Source of the DNA: a bacterium
GTDB taxonomy: Bacteria; UBA10199; JAIBAG01
Reading direction: 5' to 3'
NCBI GenBank assembly: GCA_019695305.1
Contig: JAIBAG010000014.1
Span: 1-64,000, forward strand
Length of the DNA stretch: 64,000 bases
The notes under the pieces were generated by a model, which was not told the DNA's origin, did no database searches, and saw only the letters and a program-made list of their open reading frames with translations. Below are positions 1 through 9,916 of the stretch, piece by piece (position 1 is the first letter of the stretch; each line of letters begins with the position of its first letter). The position numbers and the translations under genes are program-made.

Positions 1-2
1 TA

Positions 3-923
<921 letters not shown>

Positions 924-1003
924 CCGACAAAAGGGGCGGCCACCTTCCCAAATTTTAAAGGGGGATGTTTATTCTGATTTGAAGCTTTCGTCTACAAAAA
1001 AGC

Positions 1004-1603
1004 TTAAGCCGCTTTTGTTTCGCCGCGCACCATTTCTTCTCGGCATAAAATAAAATAGCCTACTTTTTTGCCCTGTTTCATGGCTTCGCCAATAAAAATA
1101 TGGCTAGAAACCTGACGCACATAATCGTGCAGTTTGCCATACACCAAGGTAGATACGCCTTTGTTGCTGTCTTTGTATGCAGGCCATCCGTTTGGCCATT
1201 TTTTAATGTTTTGGTTATAGTCAAAATGGAGCTCATTGCCGGCACGATCGGAATTTTCGGTTACAATAAAATAGCCAGGGCCGGTAAACCATTCCATAGC
1301 CTGTTTATTATAGCCAATCAAAGTAGTGCTATCTTCGGTGCGGCATAATACTTTTTGAAATTTACGAAAAGCAGGCATGGAATTGATACCATGAAATACA
1401 ACCGGTACATAAGGGGCCGTAGAAGCAGGAATCATATCGGTTAATTTAATATTACCTCTGGCAATGCTAAATAATCCTTCCTGCATTTTGGCAGGCAACG
1501 CATAAATTTCGGAAAGTCGCGATTCGCTCGATAACCAATCACAGTAACGCGATACTTCGTCCTGCGAGGCCTTTTTGTTTATAAAATTAATCAGTTCACT
1601 CAT
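1004..1603 (-). CDS. Hypothetical protein, 199 aa
   Basis: I do not recognise the family. The start is supported by AAAGGA about 7 nt upstream of the ATG. The protein has no signal peptide or membrane segment, and looks soluble and mixed alpha/beta, with aromatic-rich central segments (WFTGPGYFIV, WPNGWPAY). It is transcribed divergently from the M15 peptidase gene at 1649, with only 45 bp between the starts, so the two may share a control region. No function is proposed. Confidence 0.7.
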   Translation of the reverse strand: MSELINFINKKASQDEVSRYCDWLSSESRLSEIYALPAKMQEGLFSIARGNIKLTDMIPASTAPYVPVVFHGINSMPAFRKFQKVLCRTEDSTTLIGYNKQAMEWFTGPGYFIVTENSDRAGNELHFDYNQNIKKWPNGWPAYKDSNKGVSTLVYGKLHDYVRQVSSHIFIGEAMKQGKKVGYFILCREEMVRGETKAA

Positions 1604-1648
1604 AAAAAATCCTTTCGTTTCCCTACCAATGGGTTATGGCAAATTAAG

Positions 1649-2545
1649 ATGAAGCTTTCAAGAAGAACAATTGCCTTATTTATAGCGGTTTTTATCCCCT
1701 GTTTAGTGCACGCTAACGAGCGTTTTTTATATACCGGAGATGGTAATCTTACGGTTAAAAACAGCCATTCGGGTGCTTCGGCAAGCCTAAACTATCGTGA
1801 TGCCACCGGACGTTTGTCACCCCAGGCCCAAGCAGCTTTTAATAAGGTTTGGAACGTGCCGGCGCCGTTTAACGTGGCTCCGCGGCTTATCAGCCTTTTG
1901 GATTATGTGCAGGATAAGTATTTAAAAGGGGCTCCCTTGGTGATTGATTCGGGATACCGTAGCCCCACCCATAATGAAAATTTGCGTAAAAAAGGAAAGC
2001 TTGCCGGCCAAACCAGTTATCACATTGAAGCCATGGCAGCAGATCTTGGGATTGATAGAAAAACCTCTCAAAAAATATGGGAAGAATTGCGCGAGTTTAA
2101 ATATGGGGGTGTGGGCTTTTATGGATCGGGCGAGCTTCATGTAGATAGCGGCAAACCCCGCTTTTGGGATGCCGCTACGGCACTGCCAAAAGATAAATCG
2201 CCACCTGAAAATAGGAATATCTATTTGAATGTGGATTATGACGTGTATCAGTCTGGTGAGAATGTCAAATTGACCTTTACCGGAGTAAGCGATTTCCCAT
2301 TTGGGGTTAAGAGGCAAATGAGTTTGCTTCGAGGTGGGAAAAAAGAAAAAATAGAACCGCTTTATAAAAGCGTAAGTTCTGGTGACTGTGTTGTTATCCA
2401 AAATCGTACGGAGGCCCACGGCATAACGCTTCAGCTTGCAGATGATCTTAAAAATGGGGAGTATGAAATTGAAGCAGAGTTTTGTGATCCTAAAACCCAA
2501 AAGATGCCCGAAAAAATTTTCTCTCGAGTTTTTAAAATTGATTAA
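1649..2545 (+). CDS. Exported M15/DUF882-type peptidoglycan peptidase
   Basis: An N-terminal signal peptide (charged MKLSRR, hydrophobic core, cleavage near VHA-NE) sends the 298-aa product to the periplasm. Residues ~95-180 match the M15A/DUF882 (YcbK-like) zinc peptidase fold: DSGYRSPTHN, then SYHIEAMAADLG and ELHVDSG. These supply the expected His, Asp and His zinc ligands, although Met/Ala replace the usual Gly before the Asp. Family members cut peptide cross-links in peptidoglycan. The C-terminal ~110 residues look like an extra beta-rich domain of unknown role. The stop overlaps the stop side of the convergent gene at 2542 by 4 bp. Confidence 0.8.
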   Translation: MKLSRRTIALFIAVFIPCLVHANERFLYTGDGNLTVKNSHSGASASLNYRDATGRLSPQAQAAFNKVWNVPAPFNVAPRLISLLDYVQDKYLKGAPLVIDSGYRSPTHNENLRKKGKLAGQTSYHIEAMAADLGIDRKTSQKIWEELREFKYGGVGFYGSGELHVDSGKPRFWDAATALPKDKSPPENRNIYLNVDYDVYQSGENVKLTFTGVSDFPFGVKRQMSLLRGGKKEKIEPLYKSVSSGDCVVIQNRTEAHGITLQLADDLKNGEYEIEAEFCDPKTQKMPEKIFSRVFKID

Positions 2546-3099
2546 CGGAAAAAGGCTCTAACACCGGCTGTAAGTTCAAAATTGGTATGTCCCGATTGAG
2601 GATCAATTAAAGCTTTAACCCCGGCATCTAGTCCCAAAATATTCATTGTTAAAGGTCCCACCAATAAACTCCCGTTTGCCCCAACTGTTATTTGAGGATG
2701 AACATCACCATCTACAAAATTTTCACGTGCACCTATTGTAAAGTCGGCAATTCCACCGGGAATTAATGTAGGGGCTGCAGCTAAGCGCAAGCCCACCGAT
2801 TGTCCTGCATAACCATCTAAACCTGTGTCCTTTTTGCCAGTAATGCCGCCATCTACAACGGCAACAGCGCCAACGGTAAAATTCATCATGTCACCAAAAG
2901 TTGCGGCGTAGTCGCCAAAAAAACGATAGTTGGGTGTTTTGTTATCGCCATCAAGTAAGCCTCCAGCTGTAAAACCAATAGAACCCTGATGGTTAGTATC
3001 AACATCACCTAAAGGAGATTTGAGAGCAAGCGGGTTATATTTTTGTTTGGTATGATGATGCCCTGGATGAACAGGGGGGGTAGCATTAATTTTTCCCAT
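2542..3099 (-). CDS. Hypothetical beta-rich protein, 185 aa
   Basis: Not recognised. I chose the ATG at 3099 over one five codons upstream because the upstream start would overlap the preceding gene. There is no signal peptide, and the N-terminus has a His-rich PVHPGHHH. The rest alternates Gly and hydrophobic residues (FTVGAVAVVDGG, FTIGARENF, ITVGANGSLLVG) and ends in FFR, a pattern seen in outer-membrane beta-barrels, but the missing signal peptide is at odds with that. It follows the 3102 gene by 2 bp, so both are in one operon. Confidence 0.6.
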   Translation of the reverse strand: MGKINATPPVHPGHHHTKQKYNPLALKSPLGDVDTNHQGSIGFTAGGLLDGDNKTPNYRFFGDYAATFGDMMNFTVGAVAVVDGGITGKKDTGLDGYAGQSVGLRLAAAPTLIPGGIADFTIGARENFVDGDVHPQITVGANGSLLVGPLTMNILGLDAGVKALIDPQSGHTNFELTAGVRAFFR

Positions 3100-3101
3100 A
3101 A

Positions 3102-3554
3102 TTAAAAGCCCCAAAAAACAAGAAGGGCCCCCAGAGCAAATTGACGAAAATCGTCAGCAATTTTTTCGCGGACCTCTTCAGGAGTTGGAGGATTAATTTT
3201 ACGGTCAATCACACGAGCAAAGCGTTTATAGCGGGCGCTATCAAAATCTTGGTGTCCAAAAACAGCTACCTCGGTTGCTCTATCAAATTTAAGAATTTGA
3301 TGGGGAGATAGCCGAAGCATGCGGCCATCGGCTAGTTCAATGCGAATTTTGCCGTTTTCCATTTCAATTTTGGGATTTTCAGCCACATCAATATATGTTG
3401 AGCCGGTTTGGACTCCTACGGCGGCTTTACCGTACGTAATTGGCGATTTATTATCATCGTTTAAAATACGTTCAATGCGACGCGCAAATGCTGGCCCAAT
3501 ATGAACTTCTTTAGGTTCGTGATTAAGTGTTTTGGTTGCTGAAACGTTGCCCAT
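3102..3554 (-). CDS. Hypothetical protein, 150 aa
   Basis: Not recognised. The start at 3554 is set by a strong GGGAAGGGAG ribosome site about 6 nt upstream; a longer frame to 3581 lacks one. The N-terminus MGNVSATKTL is Ser/Thr/Asn-rich and resembles that of the downstream protein (MGKINATPP), with no signal peptide. The middle is beta-rich and charged. The C-terminus has one short hydrophobic stretch (FALGALLVFWGF) that could be a membrane or partner contact. First gene of a two-gene operon. Confidence 0.6.
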   Translation of the reverse strand: MGNVSATKTLNHEPKEVHIGPAFARRIERILNDDNKSPITYGKAAVGVQTGSTYIDVAENPKIEMENGKIRIELADGRMLRLSPHQILKFDRATEVAVFGHQDFDSARYKRFARVIDRKINPPTPEEVREKIADDFRQFALGALLVFWGF

Positions 3555-3887
3555 AAAAACTCCCTTCCCAAGTGGAATCAATACAAAGTTGGTTTTTAAA
3601 CCGCCCTGTAACGTTAATATTTCAATGTGCTTTTAATCTTGCCCAGACTAATAGCTTTCAGTTTAGTTATCGGTGAAATTGTTTTTTTGTTGCTTAAATT
3701 TTTTACTGGTAACCCAATGCCCTTATAAGTGATGAATATCACTTGGAGATTTTTAAGGCTAAATATTTATCCATTTTTTACGATTTAGCTTGCGCTTTTG
3801 ACGCAACATTCCCTACAATCTGCCGATAAATCCTTTGTAAAATCAAGTAGTTGCTAGCGCAGTGCGTCATTTATGTGAACTGAGGGG
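3555..3887. other. AT-rich intergenic region
   Basis: Between two minus-strand units. It holds a dyad at 3727-3744 (listed separately) and a small hairpin TTGCG/CGCAA near 3789-3805. At 3884-3903 there is a GGGGTCAGTCTATAATTC-type string, which I have seen next to REP-associated transposases (from memory, unverified). No gene seen. Confidence 0.5.
3727..3744. promoter_or_regulatory. CRP/FNR-type dyad
   Basis: AAGTGAT-GAAT-ATCACTT is a perfect 7-bp inverted repeat with GTGA-N6-TCAC spacing, typical of CRP/FNR-family sites. It lies 173 bp upstream of the 3554 start codon and is the best regulatory candidate for the 3102-3099 operon. The regulator is inferred. Confidence 0.45.
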
Positions 3888-4574
3888 TCAGTCTATAATT
3901 CGTCCCTCAATTTTACCGCTTTCAGTAAAGTTGTCATATTCCTGTCCTTCAATAATTGTCCAACCGAGTTCATTTAATTTGTCGTCAGTTAGTTGTTCCT
4001 TATTGTATTCCGTCAAATGTAGGTTTCCGTATTTACATATATTAAACTGAATTTGTTCGTCTTTGTCAAATACGAAAATATATTCCGCTACACTTGGGTC
4101 GCAACGTGTTGTCCAAAATAGAATTTCAATAAAGTCTTTCAAACTGTCAATGTTTATTTCAAACGCTTCATTAAAAGTTTTATCTCCAACAATTTTTTCA
4201 AGTGTCTTGTATGCGTTCTTTAATGGTTTATAATTATTGTCTCTGTTTCCAAAGAAGTCAAGTTTTAGGTGAGAAATTATTATGAATTCGTTCACATTTA
4301 CTGTCTTAAATAGCTCAGTCAGCTTTTCGGTTAACTTATTTGTAAAAGTGTCAATGTCTGAATGGTCTAAACCGATAATTTTATTAAAAGTCGGATAGTC
4401 TTTTTCTTCATTCTTTATGCAGTCAAATTGTTCCCAATACAAATGCTCCTCATTGTCGTCCTTGTAATATTGTAGCATTTCTTCATCGTAAAATGCTTTC
4501 TGCATTTTAGTCAGTTCAGAGCCTATAATTCTCTTCTTCTTTACGATTTCTTTTCGTGTCGTGAGTGTCGTCAT
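3888..4574 (-). CDS. Cassette-borne hypothetical protein, 228 aa
   Basis: Not recognised. The composition is unlike its neighbours: very rich in Asp, Glu, Asn, Lys, Ile and Phe, with AT-rich codons, closer to Bacteroidota genes. No signal peptide or membrane segment. It lies just beyond an attC-like palindrome (4582-4710) and in the same direction as the truncated methyltransferase. Small hypothetical genes following such palindromes are typical of mobile gene cassettes. Foreign origin is inference from composition. Confidence 0.65.
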   Translation of the reverse strand: MTTLTTRKEIVKKKRIIGSELTKMQKAFYDEEMLQYYKDDNEEHLYWEQFDCIKNEEKDYPTFNKIIGLDHSDIDTFTNKLTEKLTELFKTVNVNEFIIISHLKLDFFGNRDNNYKPLKNAYKTLEKIVGDKTFNEAFEINIDSLKDFIEILFWTTRCDPSVAEYIFVFDKDEQIQFNICKYGNLHLTEYNKEQLTDDKLNELGWTIIEGQEYDNFTESGKIEGRIID

Positions 4575-4581
4575 AATATCA

Positions 4582-4710
4582 CAGCTAACGTTCGCGTGTA
4601 TGCGATGTTTGCTGGCTGTATAATATCGCGAAGCAGTACAGCCAGCAAATATGGGTGCAGTGAGAAGGAGGGTACGACGACGAACGGAACCGCATGCACG
4701 CTGTTAGCTG
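4582..4710 (-). repeat. attC-like imperfect palindrome (integron-cassette recombination site candidate)
   Basis: The ends are CAGCTAAC (from ~4583) and GTTAGCTG (to 4710). The outer arms GCGTGTATGC and GCATGCACGC pair with unpaired extra bases between them and the ends. An inner pair TTTGCTGGCTGTA/TACAGCCAGCAAA pairs perfectly over 13 bp. Folded imperfect arms with extrahelical bases and AAC/GTT tips are the structure of attC sites, although GTTAGCT departs from the GTTRRRY consensus at one base. No integrase gene is in the window. Confidence 0.55.
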
Positions 4711-4722
4711 ATGTTTTAAAAT

Positions 4723-5215
4723 TTATTTCGTCGCATGAATAACTACTTCGTTGTGTTTAGTCCAGAGAATTTTAAAATCCTGGAAGCCAGCTTGTTTTAA
4801 CAGTTCAGTCATCTGTTCGGCAGTAATCATGTGATCTTTTTCACGTTCTTTTTTGAAATTCTCTTCTGCGAAATCTTCCGTCGCCCCCATTGCTAGTGCT
4901 ATTTCTTTACGTTCGGTAAAGCATCTTTCGAGTTCGGCGGTATCAGAAAAGCTCACAAGATCAGTCCAGACAAAAATTCCACCTTTTTTAAGCCACTTAT
5001 AAATATTGTTTATTAGTCGTGATTTGTCTTCATATCGTATATTATGAATGACTAAGTTTGAGAGTACAGCATCAAAACTATCTGGATTAGCTTCAAAATC
5101 TACAGCGGACATCTTATGAAACCTCAAGGTGGAATTTTTGTCTTTTAGTCGTCTTTTAGATTCTTCAATCATTGACTCTGAAATTTCAACTAAATCAACT
5201 GATTGAGGTAATGTA
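4723..5215 (-). pseudogene. SAM-dependent methyltransferase, 5'-truncated
   Basis: The reading frame carries the middle and C-terminal part of a class I methyltransferase: VDLVEISESMIEESKRRL (end of motif I region and acidic motif II), FDAVLSNLVIHNI (motif IV) and WLKKGGIFVWTD. The N-terminal helix and glycine-rich motif I are missing. In-frame codons continue upstream past the internal ATG at 5172 until about 5215, where the divergent 1290-aa gene begins. The gene was therefore probably cut at its 5' end when this cassette was inserted. It is unlikely to bind SAM. Confidence 0.65.
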
Positions 5216-8200
5216 TGGCACGAAGCTTTAAAATTGATGATTTAATCCCGTGGCTACGCCATGAGGACTCTGCCGAGCCCCAGCCGGAAGCTATTCGCCA
5301 AGAATTGCTCAAACTTAATGTTGAAAACGATCCTGGTATGGATTGGGTATCATTCCCAGATGCGTCGGAAGATTCTTATATTACCGACTTCGAGTTTTAT
5401 AAAAACAAACAAAAATTAAATCCTACGCTGAGGCGACTTGTTTCTAAATTTTTTGAAGAAGGTTATGAAGTTTATCGCACGCCCATTACCGATAAAAATA
5501 ATCCGTATTATGGTAACGATTTTGTAGTGGTAGACGATGGAGACGGACTCATTGAGTACGCTCATCACGATTACTGCGCATATATAAATCCGCAAACCGG
5601 CGAGAGTGGCCAAATGTCGCCTGTTTGGCAGTATGATGGCCAAATTACTGATCTGGGTATTGATAATTACTCCAATATTCCATTAGTGCAGTTATTGTTT
5701 TTGGATGATGCAACCAAGTTTTCAATTTCCGATACAGCTAAAATTGTAAAAGCGCTTCCCAATTTGTTTACAGTAGCTCCCGAAAATAAAGAAAAGCTTA
5801 AAGCTGCTAATGAACCCGCTAAAGATTTTGTGATTGAACAATTTGTGAACGAAGCTAATAAGCCCGCCCCCGATCCGCATCGCTTGCAAAATCTTTTTAT
5901 TGAACTGCTGATTATGGCCGAAAAAGGTTGGGGCGGCGATTTATTTAGGGCTTTTGAAGTACTAACGGCCGAAGAATGGAATATGGTCCTCGATCATCCA
6001 ACGTTACCCATTAAAACGGCCCATGCTTTTGCCAGTGCCATTAAAGGAAATGGCAAAAACCCCTTAGAACATTATTTGTTAGATATTCAAAATAGTAATG
6101 CTTATCCTTTCCCCTATCGTTTATTGGTAGCAAGTGCTTTGTGTTATACCGATGGTGATTTTGAACTACACGACATTGGACTAGAACTAGTTAAAAATAT
6201 TCTTTTTGAAGCGCTTCAAAATCAGACCCCCGGAGGTCCCAAAATAATTACTCATCCTGCTTTTCGTCTTATGGCGCTAGAGGCCTTGGGTACATTGTCG
6301 GAAAGAAATAAGTTTTCTGATAATGATATAATGAGGCTTATTACATTTTTAAGTACCTATCAATCAATCACCGAAGATGAAATTAAAAAAATATTAAAGC
6401 CGGCTCAATACGATAGGGATGTAAGGCATGCTATTGATGTAACAGAACAGACTGCAGAAAATAATGGTGATAATAATGAGGTTAAAGTTGAGCCTGTGTT
6501 AGAAGAAGTAGGCGAAGCTGACTATGGAATTGATGGTATGCTTACCTATTGGCTCATGGATTATAACCATCAAATTATGGAAAAAGCCTTTAGTGCTATT
6601 TTGGCTTACCATAATCCGCTTTATATAGAGAGTGTTTTAGCATCTTTTATCACACGCGATCGCTCAGATGAACCTGTAAGTACCGAAAGCCAGGCGTATG
6701 TAGAGTATTACAAAATGGGTGAGGCCAAAAAAGCGTTGGGCCGACTTTATGGTAGTAATGAATGGTTACGTACAGCTCAAAGTGATGACCGGGCTAACGA
6801 TATAGGCCGTGGCGTAGAAAGAAATCCTAAAAAGAAAGATTTGTTATTATCGGCTTTTACCGACCATACTCTTCAAAGAATGTGGGATACCAAAGACCGA
6901 CTTTTGGGCAAAAACTTTTCTGTTTTTCAATTGGTGCGGTACTTTTTAGAAGTAGAATCAAAAGATAACCCTTCAATGGATGCGGTATCAATAATAGATT
7001 GGATGTATGATTTGCCGCGTGAAAAAAGAAAGGCTATTTTAGAATACGATTTTAAAGAAGCTCCCATTAATCCACAGCGTTTGAGAGATGTTTTGCAAGC
7101 TCTTGATACTGAATTAAATCAATTTATTCGTCGCTTTTGGCCCGAAGTAAATTTTATTGTTTTTAAAAATTGGTTGGGTTGGTGCCAGGCTGATTATTTT
7201 GTTTACAGATCTAGTGAAACTGCAGCTTTTTTAGAAGTGTCTCGTCAACGTAGGAACACGTATGAAAATGAATTGGCATCGGCGGGTGCTGAGGAAGAGA
7301 ATTTGTTAGTTAAAAGTTGGGATACGGAAGATGAAGTTTTATCTAAAAACTATATAGCTCTTCAAATTGCACGTTACTATCAAGAAGTTTATAAAGGACA
7401 AAGGCAAGGCGATAATCCGTTAACAGATTGGTGGAATGGCTTAGGTGAAGCCGAAAAAAAGGAAGTACTAGACCATGTTTTTGATAATAAGCCTTTAGAT
7501 AACTTTGATGAGTTTGTTTATAGTCACTCAACAGAACTGCGAGCGTTGGTTATAGATGAGAGTGGGGATTATCAGATTGCTGATTCATTAAGGCTTAATT
7601 CGGCTGTTTTTCAGTGCTGGCAAAATTGGGAACATTTTGGCCCATTTATTTTTGAAGGATTAAGGGCCGCTAAGCAGGCTATTAAGGCCGATATTGCGCG
7701 TAAAGCTTGGAGTTGGGAATTTTACGGGCTAAAACCGCAAGATTTTATGGCGGCCTATCCTTTTTTAAGTAGTGATGACCAGAAAGATACCAAGCGTCGT
7801 GAGCTTATCTTATTTTTTCTACAAGAAATAAAGGGATCAACTTTTGCTTATTATAGAATGGATTTAATCACCTATTTTTTTGGCCCTGACATCATAAAAT
7901 TGGGGTCAGCGTGGGATGACGTACGTAAGGCTGCTTTTACTACATTTGGCGATTTAAGAATGCCGAAGGCATTTGTGTATACGCAATTGATGCAAGTGTA
8001 TCATGTAGAGAGCGAGAGCGAATTAATGTTGGCTTTGACAAGTCTTGAAAAAAATCCTCAGGTTTTGGATACCATTTTAACAAAAGTGTTAGGCGAACAT
8101 TTGCCGATGGAATCAGGGGGGGATTTTACCACGTTAAATAACGAACCAATGGTTGCACAGAATACACCTTTAGCACGTAGCCCGGAGCGCGTGCCCCTGC

Positions 8201-9087
8201 CTTCAGCGGATGAACATGGACTTTTTTGGCCTTATAAATTTGAGAGCCATTTTGGACGTTATATAGATGCAGATGGTTTTAATCGGATAACCCATAGGAT
8301 AGACAACCCTCCCGATAGAGCGCCGCATGAGTATCATTATTTGTTTAGAAAATTGGCTCGTCGCTATTCGGGAGATACGGTCGAGTATTTGGTAGATCTT
8401 TTATCCGAAAAAACAGATGTTCATCCTCACAAACATAAATTTAGATACGTTGCCGAAAGAAATGATTTAAAAAATGTATTATGGTGGTTAGTATCTAACT
8501 TGGCAGATGCAATTTTTACTGATCATAAAATTGAAAAACTATTTGTAAATTCGTATTTACATGCCTCAGGCTCTAAGAATAATCCTTTTAAAGAAGTTAT
8601 GGATAAAATTGTTCAGGCTTTTTTACAAGGCTGGGATACCAAGCATCAATCCAGTTTTGTGGAGCTTGCGCGTGAATTCTATTTAACTTACGAGTCAGGT
8701 AATCCAATAGAACATCTGGCCTATATTGCTTTTAATTATGTGCGCCGGCAGTATATTTTAGCTGTTTTGCGTGACGCTGCCGAGCAAGGGTATGATCCCT
8801 TGGTATACATGACGCAAAAATTAGATGATATTGAGGATAAAATTAACAATCTCACACAAGGAAAGCCGGTGGATGATTATATAGAGAGTCAAGAAGCTCT
8901 TATACGTTCACTAGAAGTTAACGAACGAAGAGATTCCCATGTGAGTGCTGATCTGGATGCTCAAATTAAGCGCTTAAGTACCAATCTTGATGAACTACAG
9001 CTCCTTTTAGAACAACGTCGTCAGGCTCTAGATTTTATTGTTCAAGCCCGCCTGGGTTATCAGCCCGAACCTGTGGATCTTCATTAA
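5215..9087 (+). CDS. Giant helical protein of unknown function, 1290 aa
   Basis: Not recognised. The start is supported by GAGG 7 nt upstream. There is no signal peptide or membrane segment, and the protein looks mostly alpha-helical. An internal duplication is visible: a ~145-residue unit starting with W557 (WDTKDRLLGKNF..QLVRYFLEV..DNP) recurs from W702 (WDTEDEVLSKNY..QIARYYQEV..DNP), each followed by an EK(R/K)..L..F..P segment. The C-terminal ~80 residues form a coiled coil. The architecture suggests a scaffold or a substrate-binding helical repeat protein. It stands alone, with the next gene 50 bp downstream. Confidence 0.75.
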   Translation: MARSFKIDDLIPWLRHEDSAEPQPEAIRQELLKLNVENDPGMDWVSFPDASEDSYITDFEFYKNKQKLNPTLRRLVSKFFEEGYEVYRTPITDKNNPYYGNDFVVVDDGDGLIEYAHHDYCAYINPQTGESGQMSPVWQYDGQITDLGIDNYSNIPLVQLLFLDDATKFSISDTAKIVKALPNLFTVAPENKEKLKAANEPAKDFVIEQFVNEANKPAPDPHRLQNLFIELLIMAEKGWGGDLFRAFEVLTAEEWNMVLDHPTLPIKTAHAFASAIKGNGKNPLEHYLLDIQNSNAYPFPYRLLVASALCYTDGDFELHDIGLELVKNILFEALQNQTPGGPKIITHPAFRLMALEALGTLSERNKFSDNDIMRLITFLSTYQSITEDEIKKILKPAQYDRDVRHAIDVTEQTAENNGDNNEVKVEPVLEEVGEADYGIDGMLTYWLMDYNHQIMEKAFSAILAYHNPLYIESVLASFITRDRSDEPVSTESQAYVEYYKMGEAKKALGRLYGSNEWLRTAQSDDRANDIGRGVERNPKKKDLLLSAFTDHTLQRMWDTKDRLLGKNFSVFQLVRYFLEVESKDNPSMDAVSIIDWMYDLPREKRKAILEYDFKEAPINPQRLRDVLQALDTELNQFIRRFWPEVNFIVFKNWLGWCQADYFVYRSSETAAFLEVSRQRRNTYENELASAGAEEENLLVKSWDTEDEVLSKNYIALQIARYYQEVYKGQRQGDNPLTDWWNGLGEAEKKEVLDHVFDNKPLDNFDEFVYSHSTELRALVIDESGDYQIADSLRLNSAVFQCWQNWEHFGPFIFEGLRAAKQAIKADIARKAWSWEFYGLKPQDFMAAYPFLSSDDQKDTKRRELILFFLQEIKGSTFAYYRMDLITYFFGPDIIKLGSAWDDVRKAAFTTFGDLRMPKAFVYTQLMQVYHVESESELMLALTSLEKNPQVLDTILTKVLGEHLPMESGGDFTTLNNEPMVAQNTPLARSPERVPLPSADEHGLFWPYKFESHFGRYIDADGFNRITHRIDNPPDRAPHEYHYLFRKLARRYSGDTVEYLVDLLSEKTDVHPHKHKFRYVAERNDLKNVLWWLVSNLADAIFTDHKIEKLFVNSYLHASGSKNNPFKEVMDKIVQAFLQGWDTKHQSSFVELAREFYLTYESGNPIEHLAYIAFNYVRRQYILAVLRDAAEQGYDPLVYMTQKLDDIEDKINNLTQGKPVDDYIESQEALIRSLEVNERRDSHVSADLDAQIKRLSTNLDELQLLLEQRRQALDFIVQARLGYQPEPVDLH

Positions 9088-9136
9088 AATTTATTTTTAA
9101 AATGACGAAAGCCCCCAATAAAGGTATTATTTACCG

Positions 9137-9916
9137 GTGATTACCAATTTTTTTTCAGGATTGGCTTATTTTAAAAAGGGAGGCAGTTATCTCCTTAAAA
9201 ACCGTTCTCTTTTTAAATTTATTATTCCCCCCACACTTATTAACTTAGCACTTTTCTTTTTGTTGGGTTTTATCCTTTTTCATTATTACACGCCGCTGTT
9301 TGATTCAATTTCCTCCAAGTTAGGAGGCCTTAAGGTAGAAAGTACGGCCTGGTGGACGCATTTGGTGGGGGCTTTTTTGTGGTTTGTAAAAAGCATTATC
9401 CACGTTTTATTAGGGCTTTTTATTTTGGTAGTGTTGGTCGTAGGGCTTTTGTTTTTTTCGCAAATCATCAACGGCCCGTTTTACGATTTAATTTCGGAAG
9501 CAGTAGAAATTCAATTAACCGGCGCCGGGGATCCCCCTTTTAGTGTGGCGCGCCTTATGCGTGATATTCCTAAAATTATTATACTTGAACTTAAAAAATT
9601 GATCTTATTTGTAAGTGTACCGCTTGTGATGTTGTTGTTAAATTTAATTCCGGTTTTGGGATCTATTATTTACACCCTATTATCCAACATGTTTGCCGCC
9701 TGGAGTTTGGGCTTTAACTACGTCAGCTATACTATGTCGCGCAAGCTTATCCCGTTTAGCTCTCAGATCAAGTTTGCTGCCGGGCACAAAGCCCGTGTGA
9801 TGGGGCTTGGTGTGTGGGTGATGATTCCTCTTTTTAATCTGCTTTTTGCTCCCATATTTGTAATTGGCGGCACGCTCTTATATTTGGAGCACAACAATGA
9901 ACATAGCTCTTCTTAA
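9137..9916 (+). CDS. EI24/CysZ-like integral membrane protein
   Basis: A 259-aa inner-membrane protein starting at GTG 9137. It has about five to six hydrophobic segments (residues ~28-48, 80-110, 150-185, 225-250) and FFSGLAYFKKGGSYLLK at the N-terminus, with NGPFYDLISEAVE in the central loop. This pattern matches the EI24/CysZ family, whose CysZ members import sulfate; many relatives have no known substrate. It overlaps the start of the alanine dehydrogenase gene by 20 bp, so the two are translationally linked, but sulfate transport is not implied by that neighbour. Confidence 0.7.
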   Translation: MITNFFSGLAYFKKGGSYLLKNRSLFKFIIPPTLINLALFFLLGFILFHYYTPLFDSISSKLGGLKVESTAWWTHLVGAFLWFVKSIIHVLLGLFILVVLVVGLLFFSQIINGPFYDLISEAVEIQLTGAGDPPFSVARLMRDIPKIIILELKKLILFVSVPLVMLLLNLIPVLGSIIYTLLSNMFAAWSLGFNYVSYTMSRKLIPFSSQIKFAAGHKARVMGLGVWVMIPLFNLLFAPIFVIGGTLLYLEHNNEHSSS

